Of a stretch of DNA of 64,000 nucleotides, positions 25,701-34,432 are shown piece by piece. This DNA comes from Prado023 sp963747335 (GTDB lineage Bacteria > Actinomycetota > Actinomycetes > S36-B12 > CAIYMF01): the NCBI GenBank assembly GCA_963747335.1, contig CAVVEV010000009.1, forward strand, positions 54,152-118,151, written 5' to 3'. The stretch's first letter is position 1; the number at the start of each line of letters is the position of its first letter. The position numbers and the translations under genes were made by a program. Below the pieces are notes generated by a model. The model was not told the origin of the DNA and did not search any database. It was given only the letters and a program-made list of their open reading frames with translations.

Positions 25701-26498
25701 ATGGGTCCCACGAGCATCGTGCACGCAGGTGAGGCAGGGCTGACGACCGTCGTCGAGGGCATGGCGAAGATGCGTGAGGCGCTGCCGGACAGTATCCGCG
25801 AGGCTGCGGACCGTCGGCTGGGCGGGGAATCCGCCCTGGGCAAGGGGGTCCTGGCCATGGTCGACACGGTGGCTGAGGAGTCGGCGAAGGCCAAGGCCAC
25901 CAAGGCGACTCAGGCAGCGGAAGCCGCATCCGCCAGGGCGGCCACCTCGGCCGCGCTCGAGAAGCGGGCCCTGGCTCTCGCTGCCACCACCGAGGCGGCT
26001 GCCAAGGAGCCGCGTGGGCGTGGCGGCCGGCTCCTTCTCGGGGGGCTTGCCCTGAGCGCCGCGGTCGGTGGCGCGTACTTCGTGTGGCGGCGTCGCCAGC
26101 AGGCGGCGAGCGCGCACCTCTCCGGCGAGGGGGAGTGGGGTGCCCCCTCCACCGCAACGGCAGCCGGAGCGGCGGGCCCCGTGGCGCCGTTCATGGCCGG
26201 CGTGGCTGATGAGCAGAGCCCGGATGTGGTCGATGACGACTTCGCCCACGAGGTCGACGAGGCCGCGGACGAGATCGCTGCCGAGATCGTCGACTCGATC
26301 GAGGTCCCGGGAGAGAGGGCGCACGGGCACGTCGACGACGCACCGGAGCCCGCTGAGCCGTTCGTACCCGGTGTCGCTGATGAGCAGAGCCCGGACGTGG
26401 TCGATGAGCAGTTCGCCCGCGAGGTCGATGAGGCCGCCGACGAGTTCGCCTCCGCTGTCGTGGACGCGGTCGAGTCCTCGGACGGCAAGGACGCGTAG
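25701..26498 (+). CDS. Single-pass membrane protein with duplicated acidic motif
   Basis: This 265-residue protein of unknown function has an alanine-rich helical N-terminal half that is probably coiled coil (about residues 45-100, low in Pro and Gly). A transmembrane helix follows at about 112-130 with positive residues (WRRRQ) just after it. The acidic C-terminal region contains two copies of a motif, VADEQSPDVVD followed by FA.EVDEAADE, separated by about 45 residues. ATG 25701 has a good GGGAGGTG site five bases upstream. I do not recognise a family. It lies alone between rpsT and lepA. Confidence 0.75.
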   Translation: MGPTSIVHAGEAGLTTVVEGMAKMREALPDSIREAADRRLGGESALGKGVLAMVDTVAEESAKAKATKATQAAEAASARAATSAALEKRALALAATTEAAAKEPRGRGGRLLLGGLALSAAVGGAYFVWRRRQQAASAHLSGEGEWGAPSTATAAGAAGPVAPFMAGVADEQSPDVVDDDFAHEVDEAADEIAAEIVDSIEVPGERAHGHVDDAPEPAEPFVPGVADEQSPDVVDEQFAREVDEAADEFASAVVDAVESSDGKDA

Positions 26499-26534
26499 CC
26501 GGGGGCTGGGCCAACCTGTGGGACCATATCCCTC

Positions 26535-28373
26535 GTGCCGCCCGCCCCCGGATCCACGGATGAGTCCATCATCCGCAACTTCTGCATCATCGCCCACATC
26601 GACCATGGGAAGTCCACACTGGCCGACCGGATGCTGCAGATCACGGGTGTCGTCGACGGCCGTGACATGCGTGCCCAGTACCTGGACCGCATGGACATCG
26701 AGCGCGAGCGCGGCATCACGATCAAGAGCCAGGCCGTGCGCCTGCCCTACGTGGCCTCCGATGGCATCGACTACGTCCTGAACCTGATCGACACCCCCGG
26801 CCACGTCGACTTCACCTATGAGGTGTCCCGGAGCCTGGCCGCGTGTGAGGGCGCGATCCTGCTCGTGGACGCCGCCCAGGGGATCGAGGCGCAGACGCTG
26901 GCCAACCTGTACCTCGCACTCGAGAACGACCTGGCCATCATCCCCGTGCTGAACAAGATCGACCTCCCGGCAGCCCAGCCCGAGCGCTACGCAGCCGAGC
27001 TGGCGCACATCATCGGCTGCGATCCCGACGACGTCCTGCAGGTGAGCGCCAAGACCGGCACGGGTGTCCGCGAGCTGCTCGACGAGGTGGTGCGCCAGGT
27101 GCCGGCACCCGCTGGCGACCCGAACGCCCCCGCCCGCGCGCTGATCTTCGACTCGGTCTACGACTCCTACCGTGGCGTGATCACCTACGTCCGCGTGATC
27201 GACGGCAAGCTGTCCACCCGTGAGCGCATCGTCATGATGTCCACCGGGGCCCAGCACGAGATGCTCGAGGTCGGCGTGATCTCCCCGGACCCGGTTCCGT
27301 CCGCGGCCATCGGCGCGGGCGAGGTGGGCTACCTGATCACCGGCGTGAAGGACGTGCGCCAGAGCCGCGTCGGCGACACCGTCACAGCCGCCAGCAAGGC
27401 GGGCGCCACCGTGCCGCTCGGCGGCTACCGCGACCCCAAGCCGATGGTGTTCTCCGGCCTGTACCCCATCGACGGCTCGGACTACCCGGAGCTGCGCGAC
27501 GCCCTGGACAAGCTCAAGCTCAACGACGCCGCCCTGGTCTACGAGCCCGAGACCTCCGGGGCGCTGGGGTTCGGCTTCCGGTGCGGCTTCCTCGGGCTGC
27601 TGCACCTGGAGATCGTGCGCGAGCGCCTCGAGCGTGAGTTCAACCTCGACCTGATCTCCACGGCCCCGAACGTGATCTACCAGGTGACCCTCGACGACGG
27701 CCGCAGCATCGAGGTGACCAATCCCTCGGAGTACCCGAACGGCAAGGTCGCCGAGGTCCGCGAACCGGTCGTGCGCGCGACGATCCTGAGCCCCACCGAC
27801 TACGTCGGCGCCATCATGGAGCTCTGCCAGAACCGCCGCGGCAACCTGCTCGGGATGGACTACCTGTCCGACACCCGGGTCGAGCTTCGCTACACGCTGC
27901 CCCTGGCCGAGATCGTCTTCGACTTCTTCGACGCGCTGAAGTCGCGCACTCGTGGGTATGCCTCGTTGGACTACGAGACCACGGGCGAGCAGGCCGCGGA
28001 CCTCGTCAAGGTCGACATCCTGCTGCACGGTGAGCCCGTGGACGCCTTCAGCGCGATCGTGCATCGCGACAAGTCCTACTCCTACGGCGTGGCGATGGCG
28101 GCCAAGCTCAAGACCCTGATCCCCCGGCAGCAGTTCGAGGTCCCGATCCAGGCGGCGATCGGCTCGCGCATCATCGCCCGGGAGAGCGTGCGCGCGATGC
28201 GCAAGGACGTCCTGGCCAAGTGCTACGGCGGCGACATCACCCGCAAGCGCAAGCTGCTCGAGAAGCAGAAGGAGGGCAAGAAGCGGATGAAGATGGTCGG
28301 CCGGGTCGAGATCCCCCAGGAGGCCTTCATCGCTGCCCTCAACACCGAGGGTGAGCAGGGCGCGAAGAAGTAG
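26535..28373 (+). CDS. lepA: Elongation factor 4 (LepA)
   Basis: This 612-residue translational GTPase back-translocates or remodels stalled ribosomes and aids 30S assembly. The G domain has P-loop AHIDHGKST near residue 20, DTPGHVDF and NKIDL. The LepA-specific C-terminal domain (SRIIARESVRAMRKDVLAKCYGGDITRKRKLLEKQKEGKK, given only as its position at about residues 545-585) is intact. The GTG at 26535 gives a normal N-terminus. TATCCC sits two bases upstream, too close to be scored as a standard leaderless promoter. Confidence 0.97.
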   Translation: MPPAPGSTDESIIRNFCIIAHIDHGKSTLADRMLQITGVVDGRDMRAQYLDRMDIERERGITIKSQAVRLPYVASDGIDYVLNLIDTPGHVDFTYEVSRSLAACEGAILLVDAAQGIEAQTLANLYLALENDLAIIPVLNKIDLPAAQPERYAAELAHIIGCDPDDVLQVSAKTGTGVRELLDEVVRQVPAPAGDPNAPARALIFDSVYDSYRGVITYVRVIDGKLSTRERIVMMSTGAQHEMLEVGVISPDPVPSAAIGAGEVGYLITGVKDVRQSRVGDTVTAASKAGATVPLGGYRDPKPMVFSGLYPIDGSDYPELRDALDKLKLNDAALVYEPETSGALGFGFRCGFLGLLHLEIVRERLEREFNLDLISTAPNVIYQVTLDDGRSIEVTNPSEYPNGKVAEVREPVVRATILSPTDYVGAIMELCQNRRGNLLGMDYLSDTRVELRYTLPLAEIVFDFFDALKSRTRGYASLDYETTGEQAADLVKVDILLHGEPVDAFSAIVHRDKSYSYGVAMAAKLKTLIPRQQFEVPIQAAIGSRIIARESVRAMRKDVLAKCYGGDITRKRKLLEKQKEGKKRMKMVGRVEIPQEAFIAALNTEGEQGAKK

Positions 28374-28523
28374 CTGGCGGCGGCCCCCCCGAGGGTCGAG
28401 CAGCCTCTGGCGGTGGGTCCGCGGCACCCCGAGTGTGTCTGCGGGAGTCATCGGGGCCTTTGGGCAGTGCGGTCGGCGTTTCCGCGTGGCTTGGCTTGAC
28501 CGGGGGTGCGTGATGTCGGCAGA

Positions 28524-28537
28524 GTTACGTACGTCAC
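28524..28537. promoter_or_regulatory. Candidate operator upstream of the acyl-CoA synthetase pair
   Basis: The 14-base sequence gttacgtacgtcac is palindromic except for one base pair and lies 46 bases before the start codon. A TTGACC hexamer at 28496-28501 is a possible -35 box. Fatty-acid genes are often controlled by TetR- or GntR-type repressors binding such dyads; the link is inference. Confidence 0.35.
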
Positions 28538-28582
28538 ACTTCTGCGTGAACTGACGTCCACCTAAGCCCTGGAGGCTCCTGA

Positions 28583-30415
28583 ATGGCCACAACCGCCGGA
28601 TCCCTGAGCACGCCCCTGCCCCCGCACGCCGACACGCTCTCCCGGGCGATCCTCGACAGGATCACCGCAACTCCGGACAAGTTGGCCTTCACGTCCCCGG
28701 GGTCGGACGACTCATGGGGCATCAAGTTCACCTGGCGCGAGGCCGGCGACGAGATGATGAAGCTGGGCGCCGGGCTGCTCGCCCTGGGCCTCGAGGTGGA
28801 GGACCGGGTCGCCATCGCCTGCAACACGCGCACCGAGTGGATCTTCGCTGACGGGGCGGTCATGCTCGCCGGCGGTGCCAACACCACGATCTACCCCAGC
28901 ACGGGCGACGACGACTTCGGCTACATCGTCAGCGACTCCGGATCCCGTTTCCTGATCGCCGAGGACCAGAAGCAGGCCGACAAGGCCCTGCACCAGCGTG
29001 ACCAGCTGCCCGACCTGGCCAAGATCATCCTGATCGACGGCGAGGGAGATGGCGACTTCGTGATCAGCTGGGCGCAGCTGCGCCAGCTCGGCGTGGAGCA
29101 CCTCACCACGAACCCCAAGGCGATCGAGGAGCGCGTCGCCCAGCTGAACTCCGAGTCGCTGGCCACGATGATCTACACCTCCGGCACGACCGGTCGCCCC
29201 AAGGGCGTCGAGCTGCCGCACCGCTGCTGGGTGTTCGAGGGGGCGAGCATCGAGGCGATGCACGTGTTCGAGGAGGACGACGTCCACTTCCTCTGGCTGC
29301 CCCTGTCGCACGTGTTCGGCAAGGTGCTCATCTCGGCCCAGTACCAGATCGGCTTCATGACGGCCACGGACGGCCGGGTGCCGAAGATCGTCGAGAACCT
29401 GCCCAAGGTCCAGCCCACCGTCATGGCTGGTGTGCCGCGCATCTTCGAGAAGATCTACCAGGGTGCCAATGCCAAGGCCAAGGCCGGCGGCGGGGCGAAG
29501 GCCAAGATCTTCGACTGGGCGTTCAGCACATCGGCGAACGTCAAGGCCAAGCAGCGTGCCGGCGAGTCGGCCGGCCCGTTCGCGGGGATCCAGATGGCCA
29601 TCGCCGACAAGCTGGTCTTCTCCAAGATCCGCGAGCTGACCGGTGGCCGGATCCGCATCTTCTGCTCCGGCTCCGCGGCGCTCAACGGCGATGTCGCCCG
29701 CTGGTTCGATGCCGCGGGCATGCCGATCCTGGAGGGCTACGGCCTGACCGAGAACACCGCCGCTGCGTGCTTGGTCCGCCCGGATGACATCGTCTTCGGC
29801 AAGGTCGGCTCGCCGCTGCCGGGTACCGAGGTGAAGATCGCCGACGACGGTGAGGTCCTGCTCCGCGGCCCGCACATCATGCGCGGCTACCGCAACCTGC
29901 CGGAGGTCAACGCCGAGACGCTGCTGCCCGACGGCTGGCTGGCCACTGGTGACATCGGCGTCCTCGACGAGAAGGGCCACCTCAAGATCACCGATCGCAA
30001 GAAGGACCTGGTCAAGACCTCGGGCGGCAAGTACATCGCCCCAGGCCTGATCGCCGCACAGTTCAAGGTGATCTCCCCGCTGGCCTCGAACCTCGTGGTC
30101 CACGCGAACAACCGCAACTACGCCACCGCCCTGGTGTCGCTGGATGCCGAGGCGCTGACGAAGTTCGCCGCAGACAACGGGCTGACCGGCGACTTCGCGA
30201 CCCTGTCGCAGTCCCCGGAGGTGCGCGCCAACATCCAGGCGTCGATCGACCAGCTGAATGCCCAGCTGAACCGCTGGGAGACGATCAAGAAGTTCACCAT
30301 CCTCGATCGCGACCTCTCCGAGGAGAACGGCGAGCTCACCGCGAGCCTGAAGGTCAAGCGCAAGGTCGTCGAGGAGCACTTCGCGGACAAGATCGAGGCG
30401 ATGTACTCCGAGTAG
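28583..30415 (+). CDS. Long-chain acyl-CoA synthetase (AMP-forming), first copy
   Basis: This 610-residue ANL-superfamily enzyme activates fatty acids to acyl-CoA through an acyl-adenylate. The P-loop-like motif YTSGTTGRPKGVEL is near residue 197, the gate EGYGLTENTAA near 387, and the C-terminal DRKKDLVKTSGGKYIAP segment is present with the catalytic lysine region (ELTASLKVKRK) near the end. It resembles FadD15-type ligases. The residues after the P-loop are PHRCW, whereas the second copy has the more usual THSNW. A GGAGG site precedes ATG 28583. A terminator separates it from the next, nearly identical gene. Confidence 0.92.
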   Translation: MATTAGSLSTPLPPHADTLSRAILDRITATPDKLAFTSPGSDDSWGIKFTWREAGDEMMKLGAGLLALGLEVEDRVAIACNTRTEWIFADGAVMLAGGANTTIYPSTGDDDFGYIVSDSGSRFLIAEDQKQADKALHQRDQLPDLAKIILIDGEGDGDFVISWAQLRQLGVEHLTTNPKAIEERVAQLNSESLATMIYTSGTTGRPKGVELPHRCWVFEGASIEAMHVFEEDDVHFLWLPLSHVFGKVLISAQYQIGFMTATDGRVPKIVENLPKVQPTVMAGVPRIFEKIYQGANAKAKAGGGAKAKIFDWAFSTSANVKAKQRAGESAGPFAGIQMAIADKLVFSKIRELTGGRIRIFCSGSAALNGDVARWFDAAGMPILEGYGLTENTAAACLVRPDDIVFGKVGSPLPGTEVKIADDGEVLLRGPHIMRGYRNLPEVNAETLLPDGWLATGDIGVLDEKGHLKITDRKKDLVKTSGGKYIAPGLIAAQFKVISPLASNLVVHANNRNYATALVSLDAEALTKFAADNGLTGDFATLSQSPEVRANIQASIDQLNAQLNRWETIKKFTILDRDLSEENGELTASLKVKRKVVEEHFADKIEAMYSE

Positions 30416-30426
30416 GCCCCCTCAGT

Positions 30427-30461
30427 CGACGACCCCCGTGGGGCTTCCGCGGGGGTCGTCG
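30427..30461 (+). terminator. Terminator between the two acyl-CoA synthetase genes
   Basis: A perfect 12-base stem (CGACGACCCCCG with CGGGGGTCGTCG) encloses an 11-base loop. It is followed by GCATACCC rather than a T-tract. Confidence 0.65.
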
Positions 30462-30514
30462 CATACCCGATCCCCGACGCCCCGACCGATCAACCTGACC
30501 TCGGAGGTCCCGTG

Positions 30515-32341
30515 ATGGCCCAGACAGCCGGTTCGCTCGACACGCCGCTGCCCGTGCACGCACCCACGCTCGCGCAGTCCATCCTCGATCGCGTGGCCGC
30601 GACCCCGGACCGGCCGGCCTATCGGTACCCGGAGTCCGACGACACCTGGGGCGCGATGACCTGGCGCGAGGCCGGCGATCAGATGCGAACGCTGGCCGCC
30701 GGGCTGGTCGGGCTGGGACTGCAGGAGGAGGACCGGGTGGCGATCGCGAGCAACACCCGTGTCGAGTGGATCCTCGCCGACGGTGCCGCGATGCTGGCCG
30801 GTGGCGCCAACACCACGATCTACCCCAGCACCGGCGAGGACGACTTCGGCTACATCCTGGCCGATTCCGGGGCGCGCTTCCTCGTCGCTGAGGACCAGAA
30901 GCAGGCGGACAAGGCCCTGCACCAGCGTGCTGCACTGCCCGACCTGACCAGGATCATCCTGATCGACGGCGAGGGTGACGGCGATTTCGTGCTCAGCTGG
31001 GCGCAGCTGCGCGAGCGTGGCGTGGAAGAGCTGGCCAAGGCCCCCGGGCTCATCGAGGATCGGGTCGCGGCCCTCACTCCCGAGTCACTGGCCACGATCA
31101 TCTACACCTCCGGCACGACGGGGCGGCCCAAGGGTGTGGAGCTGACGCACAGCAACTGGGCGTTCCAGGGTGCCAGCGTCGAGGCCCTGAACATCATGCA
31201 CATCGACGACGTGCACTACCTGTGGCTGCCCCTGGCGCACTCCTTCGGCAAGGTGCTGATCGCCGCCCAGTACCAGATCGGCCTGGAGACGGCGGTCGAT
31301 GGTCGGATCGACCGGATCGTGACCAACCTGCCCGTGGTGCAGCCCACGCTGATGTGCGGCGTCCCGCGGATCTTCGAGAAGATCTACCAGGGTGCCAACG
31401 CCAAGGCCAGGGCAGGCGGCGGACCCAAGGCCACGATCTTCGACTGGGCGTTCAGCACCGCCACGGGCATCAGGGCCAAGCAGCGTGCAGGGCAGTCGGC
31501 CGGGCCGCTCGCGGGGCTCCAGATGACGGTGGCCGACAAGCTTGTCTTCTCCAAGATCCAGGCGCTCACCGGTGGGCGCATCCGGCTGTTCGTCTCCGGC
31601 TCCGCGGCGCTCAACGCCGACGTCGCCAAGTGGTTCGACGCGGCCGGCATGCCGATCATCGAGGGCTACGGCCTGACCGAGAACTCCGCGGCTGCCTGCA
31701 TCGTGCGGCCCGACGACCTGGCGTTCGGCACGGTCGGTGAGCCGTTCCCCGGCACCGAGGTGATGATCGCCGAGGACGGCGAGGTCCTGGTGCGTGGTCC
31801 GCACGTCATGCGTGGCTACCGCAACCTGCCGGAGGCCAACGCCGAGGCGCTGCTGCCCGGCGGGTGGCTGGCCACCGGCGACATCGGGGTCCTCGACGAG
31901 GGCGGTCACCTGCTGATCACCGATCGGAAGAAGGACCTGGTCAAGACCTCGGGGGGCAAGTACATCGCCCCGGGTGCGATCGCAGCCCGTTTCAAGGTGA
32001 TCTCCACGCTCGCCTCGAACCTCGTGGTGCACGCGAACAACCGCAACTACGCCACGGCCCTGGTGTCCCTGGATCCCGAGGCGCTGGAGAAGTTCGCCGC
32101 TGCCCACGGGCTCGCGGGGGACTTCGCAACGCTCTCGCAGACCCCGGAGGTCCGCGCCGACATCCAGTCGTCGATCGACACCCTCAACGCGCAGGTCAAC
32201 CGCTGGGAGACGATCAAGAGGTTCACGATCCTCGACCGCGACCTGTCCGAGGAGGGTGGCGAGCTGACTGCGAGCCTGAAGGTCAAGCGCAAGGTCGTGG
32301 AGGAGCACTTCGCCGCCGAGATCGAGGCGATGTACGCCTGA
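30515..32341 (+). CDS. Long-chain acyl-CoA synthetase (AMP-forming), second copy
   Basis: This 608-residue paralogue of the preceding gene is closely similar along its whole length, so the pair is a tandem duplication. All synthetase motifs are intact: YTSGTTGRPKGVEL then THSNW, EGYGLTENSAA, and DRKKDLVKTSGGKYIAP. ATG 30515 is preferred to GTG 30512 because the GGAGG site then has seven-base spacing. Differences cluster in the first 150 residues and in the region after the P-loop, where fatty-acid chain selectivity could differ. It converges with the lipoprotein gene, with only 13 bases between stops. Confidence 0.92.
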   Translation: MAQTAGSLDTPLPVHAPTLAQSILDRVAATPDRPAYRYPESDDTWGAMTWREAGDQMRTLAAGLVGLGLQEEDRVAIASNTRVEWILADGAAMLAGGANTTIYPSTGEDDFGYILADSGARFLVAEDQKQADKALHQRAALPDLTRIILIDGEGDGDFVLSWAQLRERGVEELAKAPGLIEDRVAALTPESLATIIYTSGTTGRPKGVELTHSNWAFQGASVEALNIMHIDDVHYLWLPLAHSFGKVLIAAQYQIGLETAVDGRIDRIVTNLPVVQPTLMCGVPRIFEKIYQGANAKARAGGGPKATIFDWAFSTATGIRAKQRAGQSAGPLAGLQMTVADKLVFSKIQALTGGRIRLFVSGSAALNADVAKWFDAAGMPIIEGYGLTENSAAACIVRPDDLAFGTVGEPFPGTEVMIAEDGEVLVRGPHVMRGYRNLPEANAEALLPGGWLATGDIGVLDEGGHLLITDRKKDLVKTSGGKYIAPGAIAARFKVISTLASNLVVHANNRNYATALVSLDPEALEKFAAAHGLAGDFATLSQTPEVRADIQSSIDTLNAQVNRWETIKRFTILDRDLSEEGGELTASLKVKRKVVEEHFAAEIEAMYA

Positions 32342-32354
32342 GGCACGCGCGGGA

Positions 32355-33032
32355 CTACCCGTCAGGCGTTGCGGTGCCCGAGGGAGACTGGGCTTGCGGG
32401 GCGGACACGTCCGGCTGGGCGCTCGCGGTGTCCGTGGGTGAGAGGGACCGCGTCGGCGGGGCGGTCGAGGTCGGCGAGGGGGTCCCGGTCGGCTGCCTGC
32501 TGGGACTGGCACTGCCGGGGCGGCCGGTGGAGCCCCGGACCGTGAGCACCAGGTTCGGCTGACCGTCGTCCTCACCGAGCACGACGTACACGGAGAACGT
32601 CGGCGCTGAGAAGCTGTAGAGGCCGGTGTTGGTCTCGGCAGCACCCACGTACTCGGCGATCGGGACGTACTGCCTGATGCGCAGTGCGGCGACGATCGGC
32701 TCGGCCATGTCCAGGGCGGTTCCGCTGTCGGTGGTGAACGTGGCGGTCCACGTGCGCCGCGGTGGTGATCCGATCGCGTAGGCCGTGACCACCTCGGCGC
32801 CCCTCGGCAGCGGCACGTCCGGCCAGTCCGCGGGCAGGAGGGCGCCGGTGAGCTCCCACTCGCGGGCCAGCTCGAGGGATCGGTCGAACGTCGTCGCGCT
32901 CGGCGTGGAGGTCGGCGACGGGGACCCGATCGTGGGCCGTGGCTGGGGCTCACCGGTGCTGCACCCCCCGAGCACGAGCAGCCCGGTGCACAGCGCCACC
33001 AGTGTGGTGCGTGTGGTCCCCGGCATCCCCAT
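32355..33032 (-). CDS. Probable lipoprotein of unknown function
   Basis: This 225-residue protein has a signal peptide ending in the lipobox LGGC (Cys about residue 24), so it is probably anchored outside the membrane. A Ser/Thr/Pro-rich linker follows, then a folded domain (about 50-170), then another Ser/Thr/Pro-rich tail. I do not recognise a family in the folded part. The start at 33032 is followed two codons later by another ATG at 33026. TAGCGT ends six bases before 33032. It is divergent from hemW. Confidence 0.8.
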   Translation of the reverse strand: MGMPGTTRTTLVALCTGLLVLGGCSTGEPQPRPTIGSPSPTSTPSATTFDRSLELAREWELTGALLPADWPDVPLPRGAEVVTAYAIGSPPRRTWTATFTTDSGTALDMAEPIVAALRIRQYVPIAEYVGAAETNTGLYSFSAPTFSVYVVLGEDDGQPNLVLTVRGSTGRPGSASPSRQPTGTPSPTSTAPPTRSLSPTDTASAQPDVSAPQAQSPSGTATPDG

Positions 33033-33038
33033 GGCCCC

Positions 33039-33044
33039 ACGCTA
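33039..33044 (-). promoter_or_regulatory. -10 element for the lipoprotein gene, probably leaderless
   Basis: On the minus strand TAGCGT ends six bases before ATG 33032. It is divergent from the hemW -10 box 33 bases away. Confidence 0.5.
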
Positions 33045-33077
33045 ACCCGTGCGGGCCGGTGCCCCGGTCACATGCGC

Positions 33078-33083
33078 CACAAT
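33078..33083 (+). promoter_or_regulatory. -10 element for hemW, probably leaderless
   Basis: CACAAT ends seven bases before ATG 33091. This choice rules out the nearby ATG at 33082, which overlaps the hexamer. Confidence 0.5.
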
Positions 33084-33090
33084 GGCGGCC

Positions 33091-34302
33091 ATGCCCAGCC
33101 AGCCGACAGGCGACGTCCCGCCGTCCGACGGGGCGCTGCCCCAGGAGTCCGCCCAGGCGTGGGGTGCCCGTGACTTCGGCGTCTACGTGCACGTGCCGTT
33201 CTGCGCCTCGCGCTGCGGGTACTGCGACTTCAACACCTACACCGCCCCCGAACTGGCCGCGTCGACCGGAGTCGATCGGGCGACGTTCGCCGAGCACCTT
33301 GGTGCGGAGGTCGGGCTCGCCCGGGGCGTCCTGGGTGATCGGGATGTACCGGTGCGCACCGTGTTCGTCGGCGGGGGCACGCCGACGCTGCTCGCCCCGG
33401 ATGCCCTGGGCTCGGTCCTGAGCCGGATCGACGCATCGTTCGGCCTGGCCCCCGGTGCCGAGGTGACACTGGAGGCCAACCCCGACTCGGTCGACCCGGC
33501 ATCCCTGGCACGACTGCGCGGGGTGGGCTTCACCCGGATCTCGTTCGGCATGCAGAGCGCTGTCCCGCACGTGCTCGAGGTGCTGGATCGCACGCACACC
33601 CCCGGGGGCGCCCTGCGCGCCGTGGCCTGGGCCCGGGCCGCGGGCTTCGAGCAGGTCAGTCTCGACCTGATCTACGGCACCCCGGGGGAGTCCCTGGCCG
33701 ACTGGCAGGCCACGGTGGAAGCCGCGCTGTCAGCCCAGGTCGGGCACATCTCGGCCTATGCGCTGATCGTCGAGCCGGGGACGCGCCTGGCCGCAGCCGT
33801 CCGCCGGGGGACCATCGAGGCACCTGACGACGACCTCATGGCCGACATGTACGACCTTGCCGATGAGGCGTTCTCGGATGCTGGGCTGCCCTGGTACGAG
33901 CTGTCGAACTGGTCTCCGCCGGGCCAGGAGTGCCGCCACAACCTCGCCTACTGGCGCGGGGACGACTGGTGGGGGGTGGGCCCGGGCGCGCACAGCCACG
34001 TGGCCGGGACCCGGTGGTGGAACGCCAAGCACCCGGCGGCCTACGTCGAACGCCTCCAGGCCGGCCAGTCCCCGGCTGTGGGTCGGGAGGTCCTCGACGA
34101 TGACACCCGCGCCGTCGAGGAGATCCTCCTGGGCGTGCGGATGGCGGACGGGCTTCGCGTGGCCGGCCTCACGTCAGGGCAGCGGGGCGAGATCGAGGTG
34201 CTGGTGTCCGATGGGCTCGGGACCGTGGAGGATGACCGCTTTCTGCTGACTCGGTCCGGGCGCCTGCTCGCCGACGCCGTGGTCCGCCGTCTGGTGGGCT
34301 GA
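33091..34302 (+). CDS. hemW: Radical SAM heme chaperone HemW
   Basis: This 403-residue radical SAM protein of the HemN/HemW family inserts heme into respiratory enzymes. The cluster motif is C38, C42, C45 (FCASRCGYCDF). Other family blocks are FVGGGTPTLL, ISFGMQS, LDLIYGTPGE and GVGPGAHSH. The extra N-terminal cysteine typical of HemN coproporphyrinogen oxidases is absent, which favours HemW. The start is chosen as ATG 33091 from the upstream CACAAT. It usually neighbours hrcA-dnaJ in actinobacteria; here a DUF3097 gene and an oxidoreductase operon lie between. Confidence 0.93.
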   Translation: MPSQPTGDVPPSDGALPQESAQAWGARDFGVYVHVPFCASRCGYCDFNTYTAPELAASTGVDRATFAEHLGAEVGLARGVLGDRDVPVRTVFVGGGTPTLLAPDALGSVLSRIDASFGLAPGAEVTLEANPDSVDPASLARLRGVGFTRISFGMQSAVPHVLEVLDRTHTPGGALRAVAWARAAGFEQVSLDLIYGTPGESLADWQATVEAALSAQVGHISAYALIVEPGTRLAAAVRRGTIEAPDDDLMADMYDLADEAFSDAGLPWYELSNWSPPGQECRHNLAYWRGDDWWGVGPGAHSHVAGTRWWNAKHPAAYVERLQAGQSPAVGREVLDDDTRAVEEILLGVRMADGLRVAGLTSGQRGEIEVLVSDGLGTVEDDRFLLTRSGRLLADAVVRRLVG

Positions 34303-34368
34303 TCGGCCAGGGGGCCGTTGCGGCTGTTCGTGGCGCGCTGGTTGACCGAGCCCCCCGTGACAGAGCGA

Positions 34369-34418
34369 AGGGCCGGGGAGTCGGATGCGTCGTTGACGGC
34401 ACCTGGCTCCCCGGCCCT
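34369..34418. terminator. Bidirectional terminator between hemW and the proline-rich membrane protein gene
   Basis: A perfect 12-base stem (agggccggggag at 34369-34380, complement at 34407-34418) has a 26-base loop. It lies between two convergent genes and can serve both. Confidence 0.6.
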
Positions 34419-34432
34419 GAGGATGCAGTTCG

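Noticed and set aside
25485..28592. A 1035-codon minus-strand open frame opposite the lepA region
   Set aside because: Composition follows the complementary strand of lepA and neighbours; no recognisable domain or start context.
31085..33040. A 651-codon minus-strand frame across the second acyl-CoA synthetase and the lipoprotein gene
   Set aside because: It conflicts with two supported genes; the lipoprotein frame has a clear signal peptide and lipobox.
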